Assembly: GCA_002354735.1 (NCBI GenBank)
Contig: DEMD01000008.1
Coordinates: 17,032 to 81,031, forward strand
Length of the DNA stretch: 64,000 nucleotides
Reading direction: 5' to 3'
Source of the DNA: Gammaproteobacteria bacterium UBA2679
GTDB lineage: Bacteria; Pseudomonadota; Gammaproteobacteria; Pseudomonadales; Oleiphilaceae
The notes under the pieces were generated by a model, which was not told the origin of the DNA, did not search any database, and saw nothing but the letters and a program-made list of their open reading frames with translations. The first letter of the stretch is position 1. Each line of letters starts with the position of its first letter. Positions 19,823 to 29,874 of this stretch are shown piece after piece. A program made the translations under genes and the position numbers.

Positions 19823-21156
19823 GAAGGAAGTATTTCGGCACGGACGGGATTCGAGGAGAAGTTGGAAAAGGGGCTATTACGCCCGAGTTCATGCTTCGTC
19901 TCGGTTGGGCCGCCGGCAGGGTGTTTCGTAAGGAAGGCAAGCGAAACAGAGTCCTGATTGGTAAGGACACCCGCATCTCCGGATATATGTTCGAGTCGGC
20001 GCTGGAGGCAGGCTTCGCGGCCGCAGGTATGGAGGTGGCGCTTCTGGGGCCTATGCCTACACCAGCTGTAGCCTATCTCACCAGAACCTTCCGTGCATCA
20101 GCCGGTGTGGTCATCAGTGCCTCCCATAATCCTTACTACGACAACGGCATCAAGTTCTTCTCATCCGAAGGTGTCAAACTGCCTGATTCTGTCGAAATGG
20201 AGATTGAATCGCTACTCGATCACGAGATTGAGGTGGTCGGGGGCGATCAACTAGGGCGAGCGACGAGAATTGATGATGCGAAGGGTCGCTACATCGAGTT
20301 CTGCAAGAGTACCGTGCCCTTTCAGATGAGTTTTGCAAATTTTCATATCGTTATCGATTGCGCGCAAGGTGCCGCATATCAGGTCGCGCCGAAGGTCTTT
20401 CGTGAACTCGGTGCCAAGGTTGATAGTATAGGTGTCGACCCGGATGGCCTGAACATTAACCGAGAGAGCGGTGCCACAAGCCCTGAACGTCTGGCAGCGA
20501 AAGTGCTGGAGCTTGGGGCGGATCTGGGTATTGCGCTTGATGGCGACGGCGATCGGGTCATCATGGTCGATCACAAGGGCGAAGTTGTCGATGGCGACGA
20601 GATCCTCTTTATGATCGCGATGTCACGGCAAACGCAGTGTCGTCTTCGGGGTGGGGTGGTAGGCACACTGATGACCAACTTCGGCGCCGAACTGGCCTTC
20701 AAAGCCAATGATATTCCATTCGTTCGAGCAAAAGTCGGTGATCGTTATGTTATGGAGGAGCTCCGCAAACGCGGCTGGCTTCTAGGTGGTGAAGGTTCGG
20801 GGCACATCGTGTGTCTGGAGAACACTACTACTGGAGATGGCATTATCTCGGGGCTGCAGGTACTTGCAGCCATGTTCGAGGCGGACAAGTCGCTCCACGA
20901 GCTCAAGCAGCACATGACTAAGGTGCCGCAGGTGTTGATCAACGTGCGCATCAATGAGCAACGAGATCCTATGCAGATTCCTGAGGTGGCGCAGGCGCTC
21001 GCCGCTGCTGAGAGCAAGCTCAATGGTGCTGGCCGGGTCCTTCTCCGAGCCTCCGGAACAGAACCCTTGATCCGCGTGATGGTGGAGGGGTCCGATGAGG
21101 CTCTCGTTCGATCGCAGGCCGAAGAGTTGGCCGAGGTTGTGAAGGCATCCATGTAG
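19819..21156 (+). CDS. glmM: Phosphoglucosamine mutase
   Basis: GlmM interconverts glucosamine-6-phosphate and glucosamine-1-phosphate on the way to UDP-GlcNAc for peptidoglycan and LPS. The 445-residue protein has the N-terminal [11 protein letters not shown], the phosphoserine loop [13 protein letters not shown] with the active serine at position 102 as in E. coli, the metal-binding DGDGDR loop, the sugar-binding GGEGSGH and the C-terminal [12 protein letters not shown] phosphate-binding motif. It is coupled to folP by an ATGA overlap. Confidence 0.97.
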   Translation: MRRKYFGTDGIRGEVGKGAITPEFMLRLGWAAGRVFRKEGKRNRVLIGKDTRISGYMFESALEAGFAAAGMEVALLGPMPTPAVAYLTRTFRASAGVVISASHNPYYDNGIKFFSSEGVKLPDSVEMEIESLLDHEIEVVGGDQLGRATRIDDAKGRYIEFCKSTVPFQMSFANFHIVIDCAQGAAYQVAPKVFRELGAKVDSIGVDPDGLNINRESGATSPERLAAKVLELGADLGIALDGDGDRVIMVDHKGEVVDGDEILFMIAMSRQTQCRLRGGVVGTLMTNFGAELAFKANDIPFVRAKVGDRYVMEELRKRGWLLGGEGSGHIVCLENTTTGDGIISGLQVLAAMFEADKSLHELKQHMTKVPQVLINVRINEQRDPMQIPEVAQALAAAESKLNGAGRVLLRASGTEPLIRVMVEGSDEALVRSQAEELAEVVKASM

Positions 21157-21278
21157 CGATGTAGCGCTTGTATCCTATGCGCGCATTCTGTAGTATTCGC
21201 ACCTCGCTGAATCGAGGCTGTTACTGCCTCGTGAGCCGCAGCTTATAAGCGGTTCAGTAATTTTGTCAGGTGTATTTG

Positions 21279-22061
21279 ATGCGTCGACTGCTTATAGCAG
21301 GGAACTGGAAATCAAATTGTGGCCGAGTTGAGGCCTCAAATTTGATGACGGCTGTAAATGAGGGTCTGCATCAGCTGAAGCCGGATGTGGATGTGCTGAT
21401 ATTTCCCGCATATACATCGATCGCTGAGGCGCAGGTGCTGTGTACCGAGCTGCAATACGGTGCGCAAAACTGCTCCAGCTTTGAGTCAGGTGCATTCACT
21501 GGTGAGATAGCCGCGGAAATGCTCGCTTCGTTCGGATGTTCCGCTGTTATTGTGGGGCATTCAGAGCGACGCCAGATCTTCGCAGAAGACGACGAAGCGC
21601 TGGCTGCGAAAGCGCGCCGTGCAATCGATGCAGGCCTGAGTGTCGTGTTTTGCGTAGGCGAAAGTCTGCAGCAGCGGGATTCTGGTGAGGCGAAGGCGGT
21701 ATGCTGTGCCCAGGTCAGCGTGTTAATGTCAGTGCTTGATCAAATGGAAGTGGCTGATCTCGTAGCTAAAGGTAGAGTCGTGGTAGCCTACGAGCCGGTA
21801 TGGGCCATTGGTACCGGAAAGACGGCTAGCGCAGAAGATGCGCAGGACATGCACGCCGCGCTTAGGGCGGAAATAGCCGGAAGCCTCGGTGATGAGGCCG
21901 AAAAAATACAGATTCTGTATGGCGGTAGCGTAAAGTCAGCAAATGCTGATCAGCTGTTCCAGCAGGCCGATATCGATGGCGCCCTTATCGGGGGTGCGTC
22001 GCTTGACGCCAATGAATTCGTTGAAATCGTGCGTATCGCTGATGCGCTGGTAAAAGGATAG
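21279..22061 (+). CDS. tpiA: Triosephosphate isomerase
   Basis: TpiA interconverts dihydroxyacetone phosphate and glyceraldehyde-3-phosphate. The 260-residue protein carries the active-site lysine in GNWKSN (K11), histidine in VGHSERR (H94) and glutamate in AYEPVWAIGTG (E172). The phosphate loops GGSVK and GGASL are also present. Position 12 has S instead of the usual M after the lysine, which lies outside the catalytic set. The ATG at 21279 is preferred over GTG 21270. secG follows after 8 bases. Confidence 0.96.
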   Translation: MRRLLIAGNWKSNCGRVEASNLMTAVNEGLHQLKPDVDVLIFPAYTSIAEAQVLCTELQYGAQNCSSFESGAFTGEIAAEMLASFGCSAVIVGHSERRQIFAEDDEALAAKARRAIDAGLSVVFCVGESLQQRDSGEAKAVCCAQVSVLMSVLDQMEVADLVAKGRVVVAYEPVWAIGTGKTASAEDAQDMHAALRAEIAGSLGDEAEKIQILYGGSVKSANADQLFQQADIDGALIGGASLDANEFVEIVRIADALVKG

Positions 22062-22069
22062 GAAATCAA

Positions 22070-22525
22070 GTGGATTCAATCGAAATCCTTGTTGTTGTCT
22101 CGCACGTTATCGTCGCCATTGCAGTGATCGGGCTCGTGCTGCTGCAGCATGGAAAGGGTGCTGATGCCGGCGCCGCCTTTGGTGGTGGTGCTTCTCAGAC
22201 AGTGTTCGGATCGCAGGGCTCAAGTTCATTTTTGAGTAAAATGACGGCTTGGTTGGCAGTCATTTTTTTCCTGACAAGTTTCGGGCTGGCATATCTCGCC
22301 AAGCAGCGCAGCGTTACGGTTGAATCAAACCCGCTCGGTTTGCCCGCTGTTGTGGAAGATCAAAGCATTGATGCGGATGTCACGTCAGACGACAATTTGC
22401 CTGAGATGCGTATAGAAGAGCCTGTTGAGCAGAGTGAATCCGCGCCAGCTATTGACTCCGATGCTGACATGCCTACAATTGACGCCGACATGGAGTCGAC
22501 TGACGAAGGCTCCAGGGAAAATTAA
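22070..22525 (+). CDS. secG: Preprotein translocase subunit SecG
   Basis: SecG is the small accessory subunit of the SecYEG channel. The 151-residue product has the family topology: a transmembrane helix (VVVSHVIVAIAVIGLVLLQ), the conserved QHGKGADAGAAFGGGASQTVFGS loop region, a second helix (TAWLAVIFFLTSFGLAYLA), then an acidic hydrophilic tail of about 70 residues that is longer than in E. coli. The GTG start has AGGATAGG upstream. tpiA-secG-tRNA-Leu is the standard gammaproteobacterial order. Confidence 0.96.
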   Translation: MDSIEILVVVSHVIVAIAVIGLVLLQHGKGADAGAAFGGGASQTVFGSQGSSSFLSKMTAWLAVIFFLTSFGLAYLAKQRSVTVESNPLGLPAVVEDQSIDADVTSDDNLPEMRIEEPVEQSESAPAIDSDADMPTIDADMESTDEGSREN

Positions 22526-22581
22526 GATTACAACGGGCTCCCTCGCCCGAGTAAAGATAAAACAGATTTGAGTAGTTCACT

Positions 22582-22668
22582 GCCGAAGTGGTGAAATTGG
22601 TAGACACGCTATCTTGAGGGGGTAGTGTCCGTCAGGACGTGCCGGTTCAAGTCCGGCCTTCGGCACCA
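22582..22668 (+). tRNA. tRNA-Leu (anticodon GAG)
   Basis: The 87-base class II tRNA has an acceptor stem GCCGAAG / CTTCGGC, discriminator A and encoded CCA (22666-22668). The D-arm contains GGTAGACAC, the anticodon stem CTATC/GGTAG encloses loop TTGAGGG giving anticodon GAG, a long variable arm follows, and the T-arm is GCCGG TTCAAGT CCGGC. It decodes CUC and CUU. Its place after secG matches leuU of E. coli. Confidence 0.97.
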
Positions 22669-22788
22669 TTATTGTGTAAGATGTTTAGAGCAGTACGGTT
22701 AACGCCTTAACAGGTGTACTCGCTGGCTAAACCGAGATCGGTTTCCGATCAGTCCTCAGCGGGTTGTCCGCTCTCTTTTCTTCCAGCG

Positions 22789-22818
22789 TTGACCGAGTCA
22801 GGCGAAGACGCCTATAAT
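22789..22818 (+). promoter_or_regulatory. Sigma-70 promoter of the rimP-nusA-infB operon
   Basis: TTGACC (22789-22794) and TATAAT (22813-22818) are 18 bases apart. This is the only strong promoter seen between the tRNA-Leu gene and rimP, and gives a leader of about 147 bases. Confidence 0.75.
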
Positions 22819-22872
22819 CACGGCCCGGTGCTGGACGCAGTGAGTTCTCCGCTCCGTACTTAGAGTTGCTCT

Positions 22873-22929
22873 GGCAAGGTTTAACCGTTGCCGGGCGACT
22901 GATCAAATGGGCTATGAAGCCCTTTTTTT
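22873..22929 (+). terminator. Leader hairpins and intrinsic terminator upstream of rimP (attenuator)
   Basis: A hairpin GGCAA...TTGCC with inner GGT/ACC (22873-22892) is followed by GGGCT-ATGA-AGCCC (22909-22922) and seven T's (22923-22929). The terminator stands between the operon promoter and the first gene. This is the layout of a NusA-operon attenuator; the E. coli rimP leader also contains intrinsic terminators. Feedback control here is inferred. Confidence 0.65.
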
Positions 22930-22972
22930 ATTTGTGCCGATTTTAACGCAAGCATTAAAGGTCCAGACAGGC

Positions 22973-23431
22973 GTGTCCAGGAAAGACGATTTAGAACAGA
23001 CAATATCTGGTGTGATCGAAGCCCTTGGCTATGTCTTTTGGGGGCTTGAGTTTCACGCGCAAGGTAACAGGTCCCTGCTGAGGATTTTTATCGACAAGGA
23101 AGGCGATGCTGGTGTTACGGTCGATGATTGCGCCGAAGCCAGTAGGCAGGTCAGTGCAGTGCTCGATGTGGAAGATATTATCGCCGGTCGGTACACCCTA
23201 GAAGTGTCATCGCCAGGGTGGGACCGCCCGTTATTCAATTTGACGCACTACCAGGCCAATGTAGGTGAGATTATTGAGCTGAGGCTGCGCACGCCGCACG
23301 CCGGCCGCCGGAAGTTTAAAGGGCTGCTCAAGGCCGTGGAGGGAGACGAAATCGTGCTCGAGTCAGATAATGAAGAGCATGTCTTCCCGTTCGATTACAT
23401 AGATAAGGCCAATGTGGTGCCTCAGTTTTAA
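22973..23431 (+). CDS. rimP: Ribosome maturation factor RimP
   Basis: RimP is needed for late assembly of the 30S subunit. The 152-residue protein matches the family length and has IEALGYVFWGLEF, LRIFIDKEGDAGVTVDDCAEASRQVSAVLD, and YTLEVSSPGWDRPL motifs with a C-terminal Sm-like domain (RRKFKGLLKAVEGDEIVLE). The GTG at 22973 is taken as start because the longer in-frame reading from 22907 runs through the leader terminator hairpin and has no family similarity. nusA follows after 27 bases. Confidence 0.94.
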   Translation: MSRKDDLEQTISGVIEALGYVFWGLEFHAQGNRSLLRIFIDKEGDAGVTVDDCAEASRQVSAVLDVEDIIAGRYTLEVSSPGWDRPLFNLTHYQANVGEIIELRLRTPHAGRRKFKGLLKAVEGDEIVLESDNEEHVFPFDYIDKANVVPQF

Positions 23432-23458
23432 AGGTGCTTCCAAGTACTTGGGGATAAA

Positions 23459-24952
23459 ATGAACAAAGAAATACTTCTGGTTGTCGAGGCGGTTTCTAAC
23501 GAGAAAGGCGTCGACAAGGGCGTTATTTTCGAAGCGATTGAGCTGGCCATTGCCACTGCTACCAAGAAACGCTTTGAGGACGAGGACGCCAATGTTCGGG
23601 TTGTCATCGACCGTAAAACTGGCGATTACACGGCTTATCGTAGTTGGCTCGTCGTTGATAACGATGCTGTGCCTGGCCTTGGTACTGAGTTGACCATGCA
23701 GGAAGCTGAAGCGATTGACAAGTCACTGCAGCCTGGCAGCATCTATGAAGAAGAAATAGAGCCTGAAGCTTTCGGCCGCATTGGCGCTCAGGCAGCGAAG
23801 CAGATCATAGTGCAGAAGGTCCGGGAAGCTGAGCGAATCAAGATTGTCGATAACTATCGGCATCGGGTTGGCGAACTCGTCAACGGTGTTGTCAAGAAGG
23901 TTACTCGAGACAATATAATTGTAGATCTCGGCAGCAACGCCGAAGCCCTGCTTCCGAAAGATCAGCTTATCGGCCGCGAGTCATTCAAGGTCGGCGATCG
24001 AATACGAGCGCTTCTTCATGATATCAGGCAGGACAACAGGGGGCCGCAGCTAGTCCTGAGTCGAACTAATCCAGGCATGCTTATAGAGCTGTTCAGGATA
24101 GAAGTGCCGGAAATTGCTGAAGAAGTAATCGAAATAAAGGCTGCTGCCCGCGATCCCGGCTCTCGTGCGAAAATCGCTGTCAAGACCAACGATGGTCGGA
24201 TCGATCCAGTCGGCGCCTGTGTGGGTATGCGTGGCGCACGCGTCCAGGCAGTCTCTGGCGAACTCGATAATGAGCGAGTTGATATCGTGCTGTGGGACGA
24301 CAATCCGGCTCAGCTCGTGGTGAATGCCATGGCGCCAGCAGAATGTGCGTCCATTATCGTGGATGAAGATTCGCATACGATGCAGGTTGCTGTCGCAGCC
24401 GATAATCTTGCCATGGCCATTGGTCGTGGTGGACAGAACGTGCGCCTGGCGTCGGAGCTTACTGGCTGGATCATCAATGTGATGACAGAAGAAGAAGCTG
24501 GTCGGATGCAGGAAGAAGAGTCAGGTAAATACCGGGATATCTTTATTCGGGAGCTCGATGTCGATGAAGAGCTTGCCGAGATTCTGGTAGAGGAAGGCTT
24601 TACCTCAATCGAAGAGGTGGCCTATGTTCCGATGGAAGAAATGCTTGCCATTGATGGCTTCGACGAAGAAATCGTGACCGCGTTGCGCGGTCGGGCGAAA
24701 GATCGACTGATAAGTAAGGCCCTGGCGACAGAAGAGCAGCTGGAAGGCGTTGAGCCTGCAGAAGACCTTCTGTCGATGGAAGGTATGGACAAACACCTTG
24801 CATATGTTTTGGCCAGTCGTGGCATCGTAACGATGGAAGATCTCGCCGAACAGGCGATTGATGATTTGATTGATATTCCTGAGATCGACGAAGGTAAGGC
24901 GGCAGAATTGATTATGACCGCTAGAAAGCCTTGGTTCGAAGCACAGGAATAA
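23459..24952 (+). CDS. nusA: Transcription termination/antitermination factor NusA
   Basis: NusA binds RNA polymerase and modulates pausing, termination and antitermination. The 497-residue length equals the gammaproteobacterial form. It has the N-terminal polymerase-binding domain ([16 protein letters not shown]), an S1 domain ([18 protein letters not shown]), two KH domains ([27 protein letters not shown]) and two acidic C-terminal repeats (residues about 360-497) found in the gammaproteobacterial type. GGGGA precedes the ATG. Confidence 0.98.
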   Translation: MNKEILLVVEAVSNEKGVDKGVIFEAIELAIATATKKRFEDEDANVRVVIDRKTGDYTAYRSWLVVDNDAVPGLGTELTMQEAEAIDKSLQPGSIYEEEIEPEAFGRIGAQAAKQIIVQKVREAERIKIVDNYRHRVGELVNGVVKKVTRDNIIVDLGSNAEALLPKDQLIGRESFKVGDRIRALLHDIRQDNRGPQLVLSRTNPGMLIELFRIEVPEIAEEVIEIKAAARDPGSRAKIAVKTNDGRIDPVGACVGMRGARVQAVSGELDNERVDIVLWDDNPAQLVVNAMAPAECASIIVDEDSHTMQVAVAADNLAMAIGRGGQNVRLASELTGWIINVMTEEEAGRMQEEESGKYRDIFIRELDVDEELAEILVEEGFTSIEEVAYVPMEEMLAIDGFDEEIVTALRGRAKDRLISKALATEEQLEGVEPAEDLLSMEGMDKHLAYVLASRGIVTMEDLAEQAIDDLIDIPEIDEGKAAELIMTARKPWFEAQE

Positions 24953-24973
24953 AATAGGGGGCGTGACGCTCAG

Positions 24974-27586
24974 ATGGCAGAAGTGACAGTCAAACAACTT
25001 GCGGACGATGTTGGTGCATCGGTCGACAAGATTATTCAGCAACTGGCGGAAGCCGGCATCCAGGGGCGTGGCGCTTCGGATGTTATCACTGATGACGAAA
25101 AGCAGACCCTGCTGAGGCATCTTAAGCAAAGCCACGGTGAGGCTTTTGCTGAGCCCAGAAAAATTACATTGAAGCGGAAGACGACCACCAAGCTGCGCTC
25201 GGCTGGTTCGAAAACCGTGAACGTGGAAGTGCGGAAGAAGCGAACCTACGTCAAGCGTGCGGATATCACTGCCGAGGCTGAGCCGGAGCCAGAAGTGCCG
25301 GTTGAGGCAGCTGCTCCGGCAGAAGCCGAGGTTGCTGTTACAGCGTCTCAGGCCGAAACAGCAGAAACTACTTCGGCAGAATCCACAGCGCCCGAGGCTA
25401 CGAATTCTGTATCCGAATCCTCTGCTGAAACTGCTGAAGTGGCGGCTGAGACCTCGAGTGCCGAAGCGCCTGCGCCTGAAACTGCAGAGCAAGCCACTCC
25501 TGCCGCAGCAGCTAAACCTTCAGAGCCGGTAACGCCTGAAGAGGCTGACCGCGCTGCCAAGGAAGCTGCGCTCGCGGAAGCGGAAGAAGCCAAAAAGAGT
25601 AAGCACCGTCGTCACAAGGAAGAGGCTGGTACCCGTGAAGACAAGGAGGACACGCCTCCGGTCAAGAAGCAGAAGCCTAAAGTTGCTGCTGCCAAGCCAC
25701 GGCGCACAGAAGTTGAGGCTGAGTTCACTACTGCCAAGACTGCAGATGCACCTCGTTCACTTCGTGCAAAAGCACCGCGGATGCGCCGCAAGCGTCGTGG
25801 TGGCTCCTCTTCGGTCGATCCGAATATTGCCAAGATCACGCGGGACGTTTCCATACCGGACTCTCTTACTGTAGGTGAACTTGCGCAGAAGATGGCCGTT
25901 AAATCTGGCGAAGTCATCAAGAAGCTGATGGGCATGGGCGTGATGGCCAACGTCAATCAGGTGATCGAGCAGGACGTTGCTCAGATGGTCGCCGAGGAGA
26001 TGGGTCATAAGGTCACTTTGACTCGTGAAGATGCACTCGAGACCGAGATGATGGACTCCATCATTTATGAAGGCGAGGTGACTACCCGTGCACCGGTCGT
26101 CAGCGTCATGGGTCACGTCGACCATGGTAAGACATCGCTGCTCGATTACATTCGTCGTGCGAAGGTTGCCGCCAGCGAGTCTGGAGGTATCACCCAGCAT
26201 ATCGGCGCCTATTTGGTGCAGACAGACAAGGGTCAGATTTCCTTCCTGGATACGCCTGGCCACGCCGCGTTCACTGCGATGCGTGCACGTGGCGCCAAGA
26301 GCACGGATATTGTCATTCTCGTGGTGGCTGCTGATGACGGTGTCATGCCGCAGACTAAGGAGGCGGTTCAGCATGCTAAATCTGCTGACATGCCGATCAT
26401 TGTCGCTGTCAACAAGATCGACAAGGAAGATGCCGATCCGGAGCGCGTCAAGAACGAGCTGTCTGCTCTCGATGTTATTTCTGAAGAGTGGGGCGGTGAT
26501 GTGCAGTTCGTCAATGTCTCTGCACACACCGGCGAAGGCATCGATAACCTGCTGGATGCCATTCTCCTTCAATCAGAGCTTCTTGAGCTGACTGCTGTCA
26601 AATCAGGTCCTGCGCGTGGCGTTGTCATCGAGTCGCGTCTGGACAAGGGGCGCGGCGTAGTAGCCTCGGTTCTGGTACAAAACGGTACCCTGAAGAAGGG
26701 TGATATTGTCCTGGCTGGCGAGCAGTACGGACGGGTCAGAGCGATGCTGAACGAGCATGGCAAAACTGTCGATTCCGCTGAGCCATCTACTCCGGTTGAA
26801 ATCCTTGGCCTGAATGAGACTCCTGAAGCTGGCGACGAATTCGTCGTAGTGGCTGACGAACGAAAGGCGCGTGAAGTCGCAGCGTTCCGTCAGGAGAAAG
26901 TGAGATCTGAACGTCTGCAGAGGCAGCAGTCGACTAATCTCGAGAACATGTTCCAGAGTATGGGTAAGGGCGAGACCAAGATCCTCAATATGGTCGTCAA
27001 GACCGATGTTCGTGGTTCTCTCGAGGCCATCATCAGTTCACTGACTGAACTTGGTAACGAAGAAGTGCAGGTGAACATTGTCGGCTCTGGTGTCGGTGGA
27101 ATATCCGAGACCGATGCAAACCTCGCCGTGTCTACGAATTCCATAGTCGTTGGTTTCAATGTCAGGGCCGATGGCACGGCACGCAAGATTCTCGAGCGTG
27201 AAGGTGTCGAGCTCCGTTACTACAGCATCATCTACAACATTATCGATGATGTGAAGGCAGCGTTGACTGGCATGTTGGCTCCGGCATTCCGAGAGGATAT
27301 TCTCGGAATTGCGGAAGTTCGCGATACGTTCAAGTCGCCCAAGTTTGGTCAGGTCGCTGGCTGTATCGTTGTCGAAGGCACGGTATATCGTAGTAAGCCG
27401 ATCAGGGTACTTCGAGATGACGTTGTTATCTTCGAGGGTGAGCTCGAGTCGCTGCGTCGCTTCAAGGATGACGTCGCCGAAGTCCGCTCAGGAACTGAGT
27501 GTGGTATCGGTGTTCGCAACTATGAAGTGAAGATCGGTGACAAGATCGAAGTCTTCGACCGGGTTCAGATAGAGCGCACGCTGTAA
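24974..27586 (+). CDS. infB: Translation initiation factor IF-2
   Basis: IF-2 is the GTPase that places initiator tRNA on the 30S subunit. The 870-residue protein has an IF2_N domain ([21 protein letters not shown]), a long low-complexity Ala/Glu-rich linker (about residues 95-270) and a second IF2_N domain. The G domain follows with GHVDHGKT (380-387), DTPGH (426-430) and NKID (480-483), and domains II-IV come after it. The stop overlaps the rbfA ATG by one base (TAATG). Confidence 0.98.
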   Translation: MAEVTVKQLADDVGASVDKIIQQLAEAGIQGRGASDVITDDEKQTLLRHLKQSHGEAFAEPRKITLKRKTTTKLRSAGSKTVNVEVRKKRTYVKRADITAEAEPEPEVPVEAAAPAEAEVAVTASQAETAETTSAESTAPEATNSVSESSAETAEVAAETSSAEAPAPETAEQATPAAAAKPSEPVTPEEADRAAKEAALAEAEEAKKSKHRRHKEEAGTREDKEDTPPVKKQKPKVAAAKPRRTEVEAEFTTAKTADAPRSLRAKAPRMRRKRRGGSSSVDPNIAKITRDVSIPDSLTVGELAQKMAVKSGEVIKKLMGMGVMANVNQVIEQDVAQMVAEEMGHKVTLTREDALETEMMDSIIYEGEVTTRAPVVSVMGHVDHGKTSLLDYIRRAKVAASESGGITQHIGAYLVQTDKGQISFLDTPGHAAFTAMRARGAKSTDIVILVVAADDGVMPQTKEAVQHAKSADMPIIVAVNKIDKEDADPERVKNELSALDVISEEWGGDVQFVNVSAHTGEGIDNLLDAILLQSELLELTAVKSGPARGVVIESRLDKGRGVVASVLVQNGTLKKGDIVLAGEQYGRVRAMLNEHGKTVDSAEPSTPVEILGLNETPEAGDEFVVVADERKAREVAAFRQEKVRSERLQRQQSTNLENMFQSMGKGETKILNMVVKTDVRGSLEAIISSLTELGNEEVQVNIVGSGVGGISETDANLAVSTNSIVVGFNVRADGTARKILEREGVELRYYSIIYNIIDDVKAALTGMLAPAFREDILGIAEVRDTFKSPKFGQVAGCIVVEGTVYRSKPIRVLRDDVVIFEGELESLRRFKDDVAEVRSGTECGIGVRNYEVKIGDKIEVFDRVQIERTL

Positions 27587-28044
27587 TGCCAAGAGAGTTT
27601 AGTCGGCAGCAGCGGATTGCTGAACAGATGCAGAAGGAGCTCGCACGCATTATTCAACGTGACGTGAAGGATCCACGGCTCGGTATGATCACCGTGAATA
27701 GTGTGAAGGTCTCGAAGGATTACGGGTACGCTGACGTTTATGTCACGCAGCTCAACCAGAGCGATCTGGAAGATCATGCGGGTATTCAACAGGCGCTGCT
27801 CGTTCTTAAAGATGCGAGCAGCTTTCTGAAGTCCGAGCTCGGCAAGGCCATGAAGCTCAGGGTGCTGCCGCAGCTTCGTTTTCATCACGATACCGCCCTG
27901 TATAATTCACTGCATATCAGTGCACTGATCAGCAAGGCGCGCGCTGAAGACCAGGCTCGCTCTGGCGCAGAAGGCAGTGCACAAGATATTGAAGACGACA
28001 ATCCTTCGGCAGATGACGCCGACGGTGACAGCAGAGAAAGCTGA
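27586..28044 (+). CDS. rbfA: 30S ribosome-binding factor RbfA
   Basis: RbfA assists 16S rRNA 5' end maturation and 30S assembly, especially in the cold. The 152-residue protein shows the KH-fold family blocks QQRIAEQMQKELARIIQ, VKDPRLGMITVNSVKVSKDY and LPQLRFHHDTAL. An acidic C-terminal tail of about 30 residues extends beyond the core. It is translationally coupled to infB. A GC-rich hairpin separates it from truB. Confidence 0.96.
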   Translation: MPREFSRQQRIAEQMQKELARIIQRDVKDPRLGMITVNSVKVSKDYGYADVYVTQLNQSDLEDHAGIQQALLVLKDASSFLKSELGKAMKLRVLPQLRFHHDTALYNSLHISALISKARAEDQARSGAEGSAQDIEDDNPSADDADGDSRES

Positions 28045-28059
28045 TGTCAGGCACTATTC

Positions 28060-28084
28060 AAACGGCGGGGACTCCCGCCGTTTT
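28060..28084 (+). terminator. Hairpin between rbfA and truB
   Basis: A perfect 10-bp stem AAACGGCGGG / CCCGCCGTTT (28060-28083) with loop GACT is followed only by TC. It resembles an intrinsic terminator with a short U-tract, and may allow partial read-through to truB or serve RNA processing. Confidence 0.5.
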
Positions 28085-28129
28085 CTATTACGGCTTTCCT
28101 GGTCGTGCAGCAAGTTGCGGTAATCATTC

Positions 28130-29176
28130 ATGAAACAACTCGATGGTGTGCTTTGCATCGACAAGCCTCTGGGGCTGTCTTCGAATGCGGCCTTACAGCG
28201 TGTGAAGCGCTTTATTGGTGCGGCGAAGGCTGGCCACACGGGAACCCTTGACCCGATGGCCACCGGTCTGCTGCCGATTTGTCTAGGAGATGCCACCAAG
28301 TTCTCACGCTTCTTTCTCGATGCCGACAAGACCTATTTGACGGAAGTCCGTCTGGGACAGACAACTTCGACCGGCGACCGCGAGGGTGAAATCCTTGAGG
28401 AGAAACCTGTGCCTCCCCAGTTGGATGTGGCGCATCTTGAAGAAGTGATCAGCCAGTTCATTGGTCGAATCGAGCAGATTCCGCCAATGTATTCCGCGCT
28501 CAAGCACAAAGGTCAGCCACTGTACAAGCTCGCACGGCAGGGGAAGGCGGTTGACCGCCCTTCGCGCAGCATAGAGATTCGCAGTCTGGACCTTGTTTCT
28601 CACGCTTCGCCCTTGCTTACGTTGAAAGTGACCTGCAGTAAAGGCACGTATATCAGAACGCTGGCGGAGGATATCGGTCGCAAACTTGGATACGGTGCAC
28701 ATCTCGCCAGCTTGAGGCGAACAGCCAGCGGCCCGTTTACGCTTGAAGACGCGCACCAATTGCCTGATCGTTATGAGATGCAGCTGGACAGTGCGGATGA
28801 GCGTATAGAGCGCGCGCCTGAGCTCCTTGCGGCTGAAGCCCGGTCTCTTGTTGCTGCTATTCGTCCGGTAGACCTTGCACTAGGCCACCTGCCGAGGCTC
28901 GACATTGATGCTGCTGCTGCGCGCTCGCTTATCGTCGGCAGAGAGGTTATAATCCGCGACCCCGGCCTTGGCCTGGGGTTGAAGGCGAGCAAGCCGCAGG
29001 ATCTGGCGGATGCTTCTCTGCCAGAGAAGCCGCTGTATCGGGTATATGGACTGGGCTGTTTTTTAGGGCTCGTCCACCCGTCCGAGGAGGCCGTAGGAAG
29101 TGCAGCCCACGCTAGGCTGAGACTCGAGATATGCAAGTTGGTGAATACCAGCGCAATCGTGGCGAGCCTGCAATAG
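28130..29176 (+). CDS. truB: tRNA pseudouridine(55) synthase TruB
   Basis: TruB makes pseudouridine 55 in the T-loop of tRNAs. The 348-residue product shows GVLCIDKPLGLSSN, the catalytic motif GHTGTLDPMATGLLP with the active aspartate at residue 41, the Y in DKTYLTEVRLG, and CSKGTYIRTLAEDIG. It then has a C-terminal PUA-like region longer than in E. coli (314 residues). It lies in the usual place between rbfA and rpsO. Confidence 0.96.
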   Translation: MKQLDGVLCIDKPLGLSSNAALQRVKRFIGAAKAGHTGTLDPMATGLLPICLGDATKFSRFFLDADKTYLTEVRLGQTTSTGDREGEILEEKPVPPQLDVAHLEEVISQFIGRIEQIPPMYSALKHKGQPLYKLARQGKAVDRPSRSIEIRSLDLVSHASPLLTLKVTCSKGTYIRTLAEDIGRKLGYGAHLASLRRTASGPFTLEDAHQLPDRYEMQLDSADERIERAPELLAAEARSLVAAIRPVDLALGHLPRLDIDAAAARSLIVGREVIIRDPGLGLGLKASKPQDLADASLPEKPLYRVYGLGCFLGLVHPSEEAVGSAAHARLRLEICKLVNTSAIVASLQ

Positions 29177-29252
29177 CAGAATTCTATAACGGAGCCGACT
29201 GTATGTATGCGCGGTTGGGTTCTTTTCATAAAAGCATACTGAGGAAATATCT

Positions 29253-29522
29253 ATGTCATTATCAGCTGAAGAAAAAGCAGGCATCCTGAAGGATTATCAG
29301 ACTCAGGAAGGCGATACCGGTTCACCGGAAGTCCAGGTCGCTCTGTTGACGCACAACATCAACAAGCTGCAGGATCATTTCAAGGCTCACAAGCACGATC
29401 ACCACTCACGTCGTGGTCTGATTCGTATGGTCAACCAGCGTCGCAAGCTGCTTGACTATCTCAAGCGCAAGAATGATGAGCGGTATCTGAGCCTCATCCA
29501 GCGTCTGAGTCTGCGTCGTTAG
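29253..29522 (+). CDS. rpsO: 30S ribosomal protein S15
   Basis: S15 is a primary binder of 16S rRNA central domain. The 89-residue protein is standard: [53 protein letters not shown] and the ending [21 protein letters not shown] is a good ribosome binding site. It is followed by the pnp promoter and gene, as in most proteobacteria. Confidence 0.98.
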   Translation: MSLSAEEKAGILKDYQTQEGDTGSPEVQVALLTHNINKLQDHFKAHKHDHHSRRGLIRMVNQRRKLLDYLKRKNDERYLSLIQRLSLRR

Positions 29523-29547
29523 TCATTTCTCCGTTCTTCATAATCCT

Positions 29548-29577
29548 TTGGCAGCTCAGGCTGCCGAGGGTTATAAT
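29548..29577 (+). promoter_or_regulatory. Probable sigma-70 promoter of pnp
   Basis: TTGGCA (29548-29553) and TATAAT (29572-29577) have an 18-base spacer. A GGCAGC-TCAG-GCTGCC stem overlaps it. The remaining roughly 290-base leader up to the pnp GTG shows no gene; pnp leaders are autoregulated in E. coli, but the RNase III hairpin cannot be assigned here by eye. Confidence 0.6.
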
Positions 29578-29874
29578 CCCCGCGTTCGTGTAGTAAACAA
29601 TTGATTGTTCGAATCGCGAGGGACTTCCGTAAAGCCGAATTACTGGTCTGTGTTCCTGGTTCTGATGTGAAGCGATGCCTGCATCGTCTATGGGTAGAAT
29701 CAAGGGCCGTCATGGCCAGTCCTAAATCGGTTTCTCAGAATTTCCTCGGTATTCGTCGTACGCATCAGTGTCTGTTGCCCGAATGAGTTCTCGTTGGGCG
29801 TCTCCGTATGGCTTTGATCAGCATTGCCAACTCTAGCGTCCAGCACTGATCCAACAATACTTGAAGGAAATTCA

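Noticed and set aside
22669..22788. Second tRNA after tRNA-Leu (as metY in E. coli)
   Set aside because: No cloverleaf or CCA end could be found between 22669 and the rimP promoter.
22907..22972. Longer N-terminus for RimP
   Set aside because: It would translate through the leader terminator hairpin and adds 22 residues that RimP proteins do not have.
24605..25492. Minus-strand reading of 295 codons across the nusA-infB junction
   Set aside because: It is antisense to two certain genes, with a repetitive Arg/Phe/Cys-rich composition created by the Glu/Ala-rich IF-2 linker.
25757..26572. Minus-strand reading of 271 codons inside infB
   Set aside because: Shadow of the infB coding frame; no known domain.
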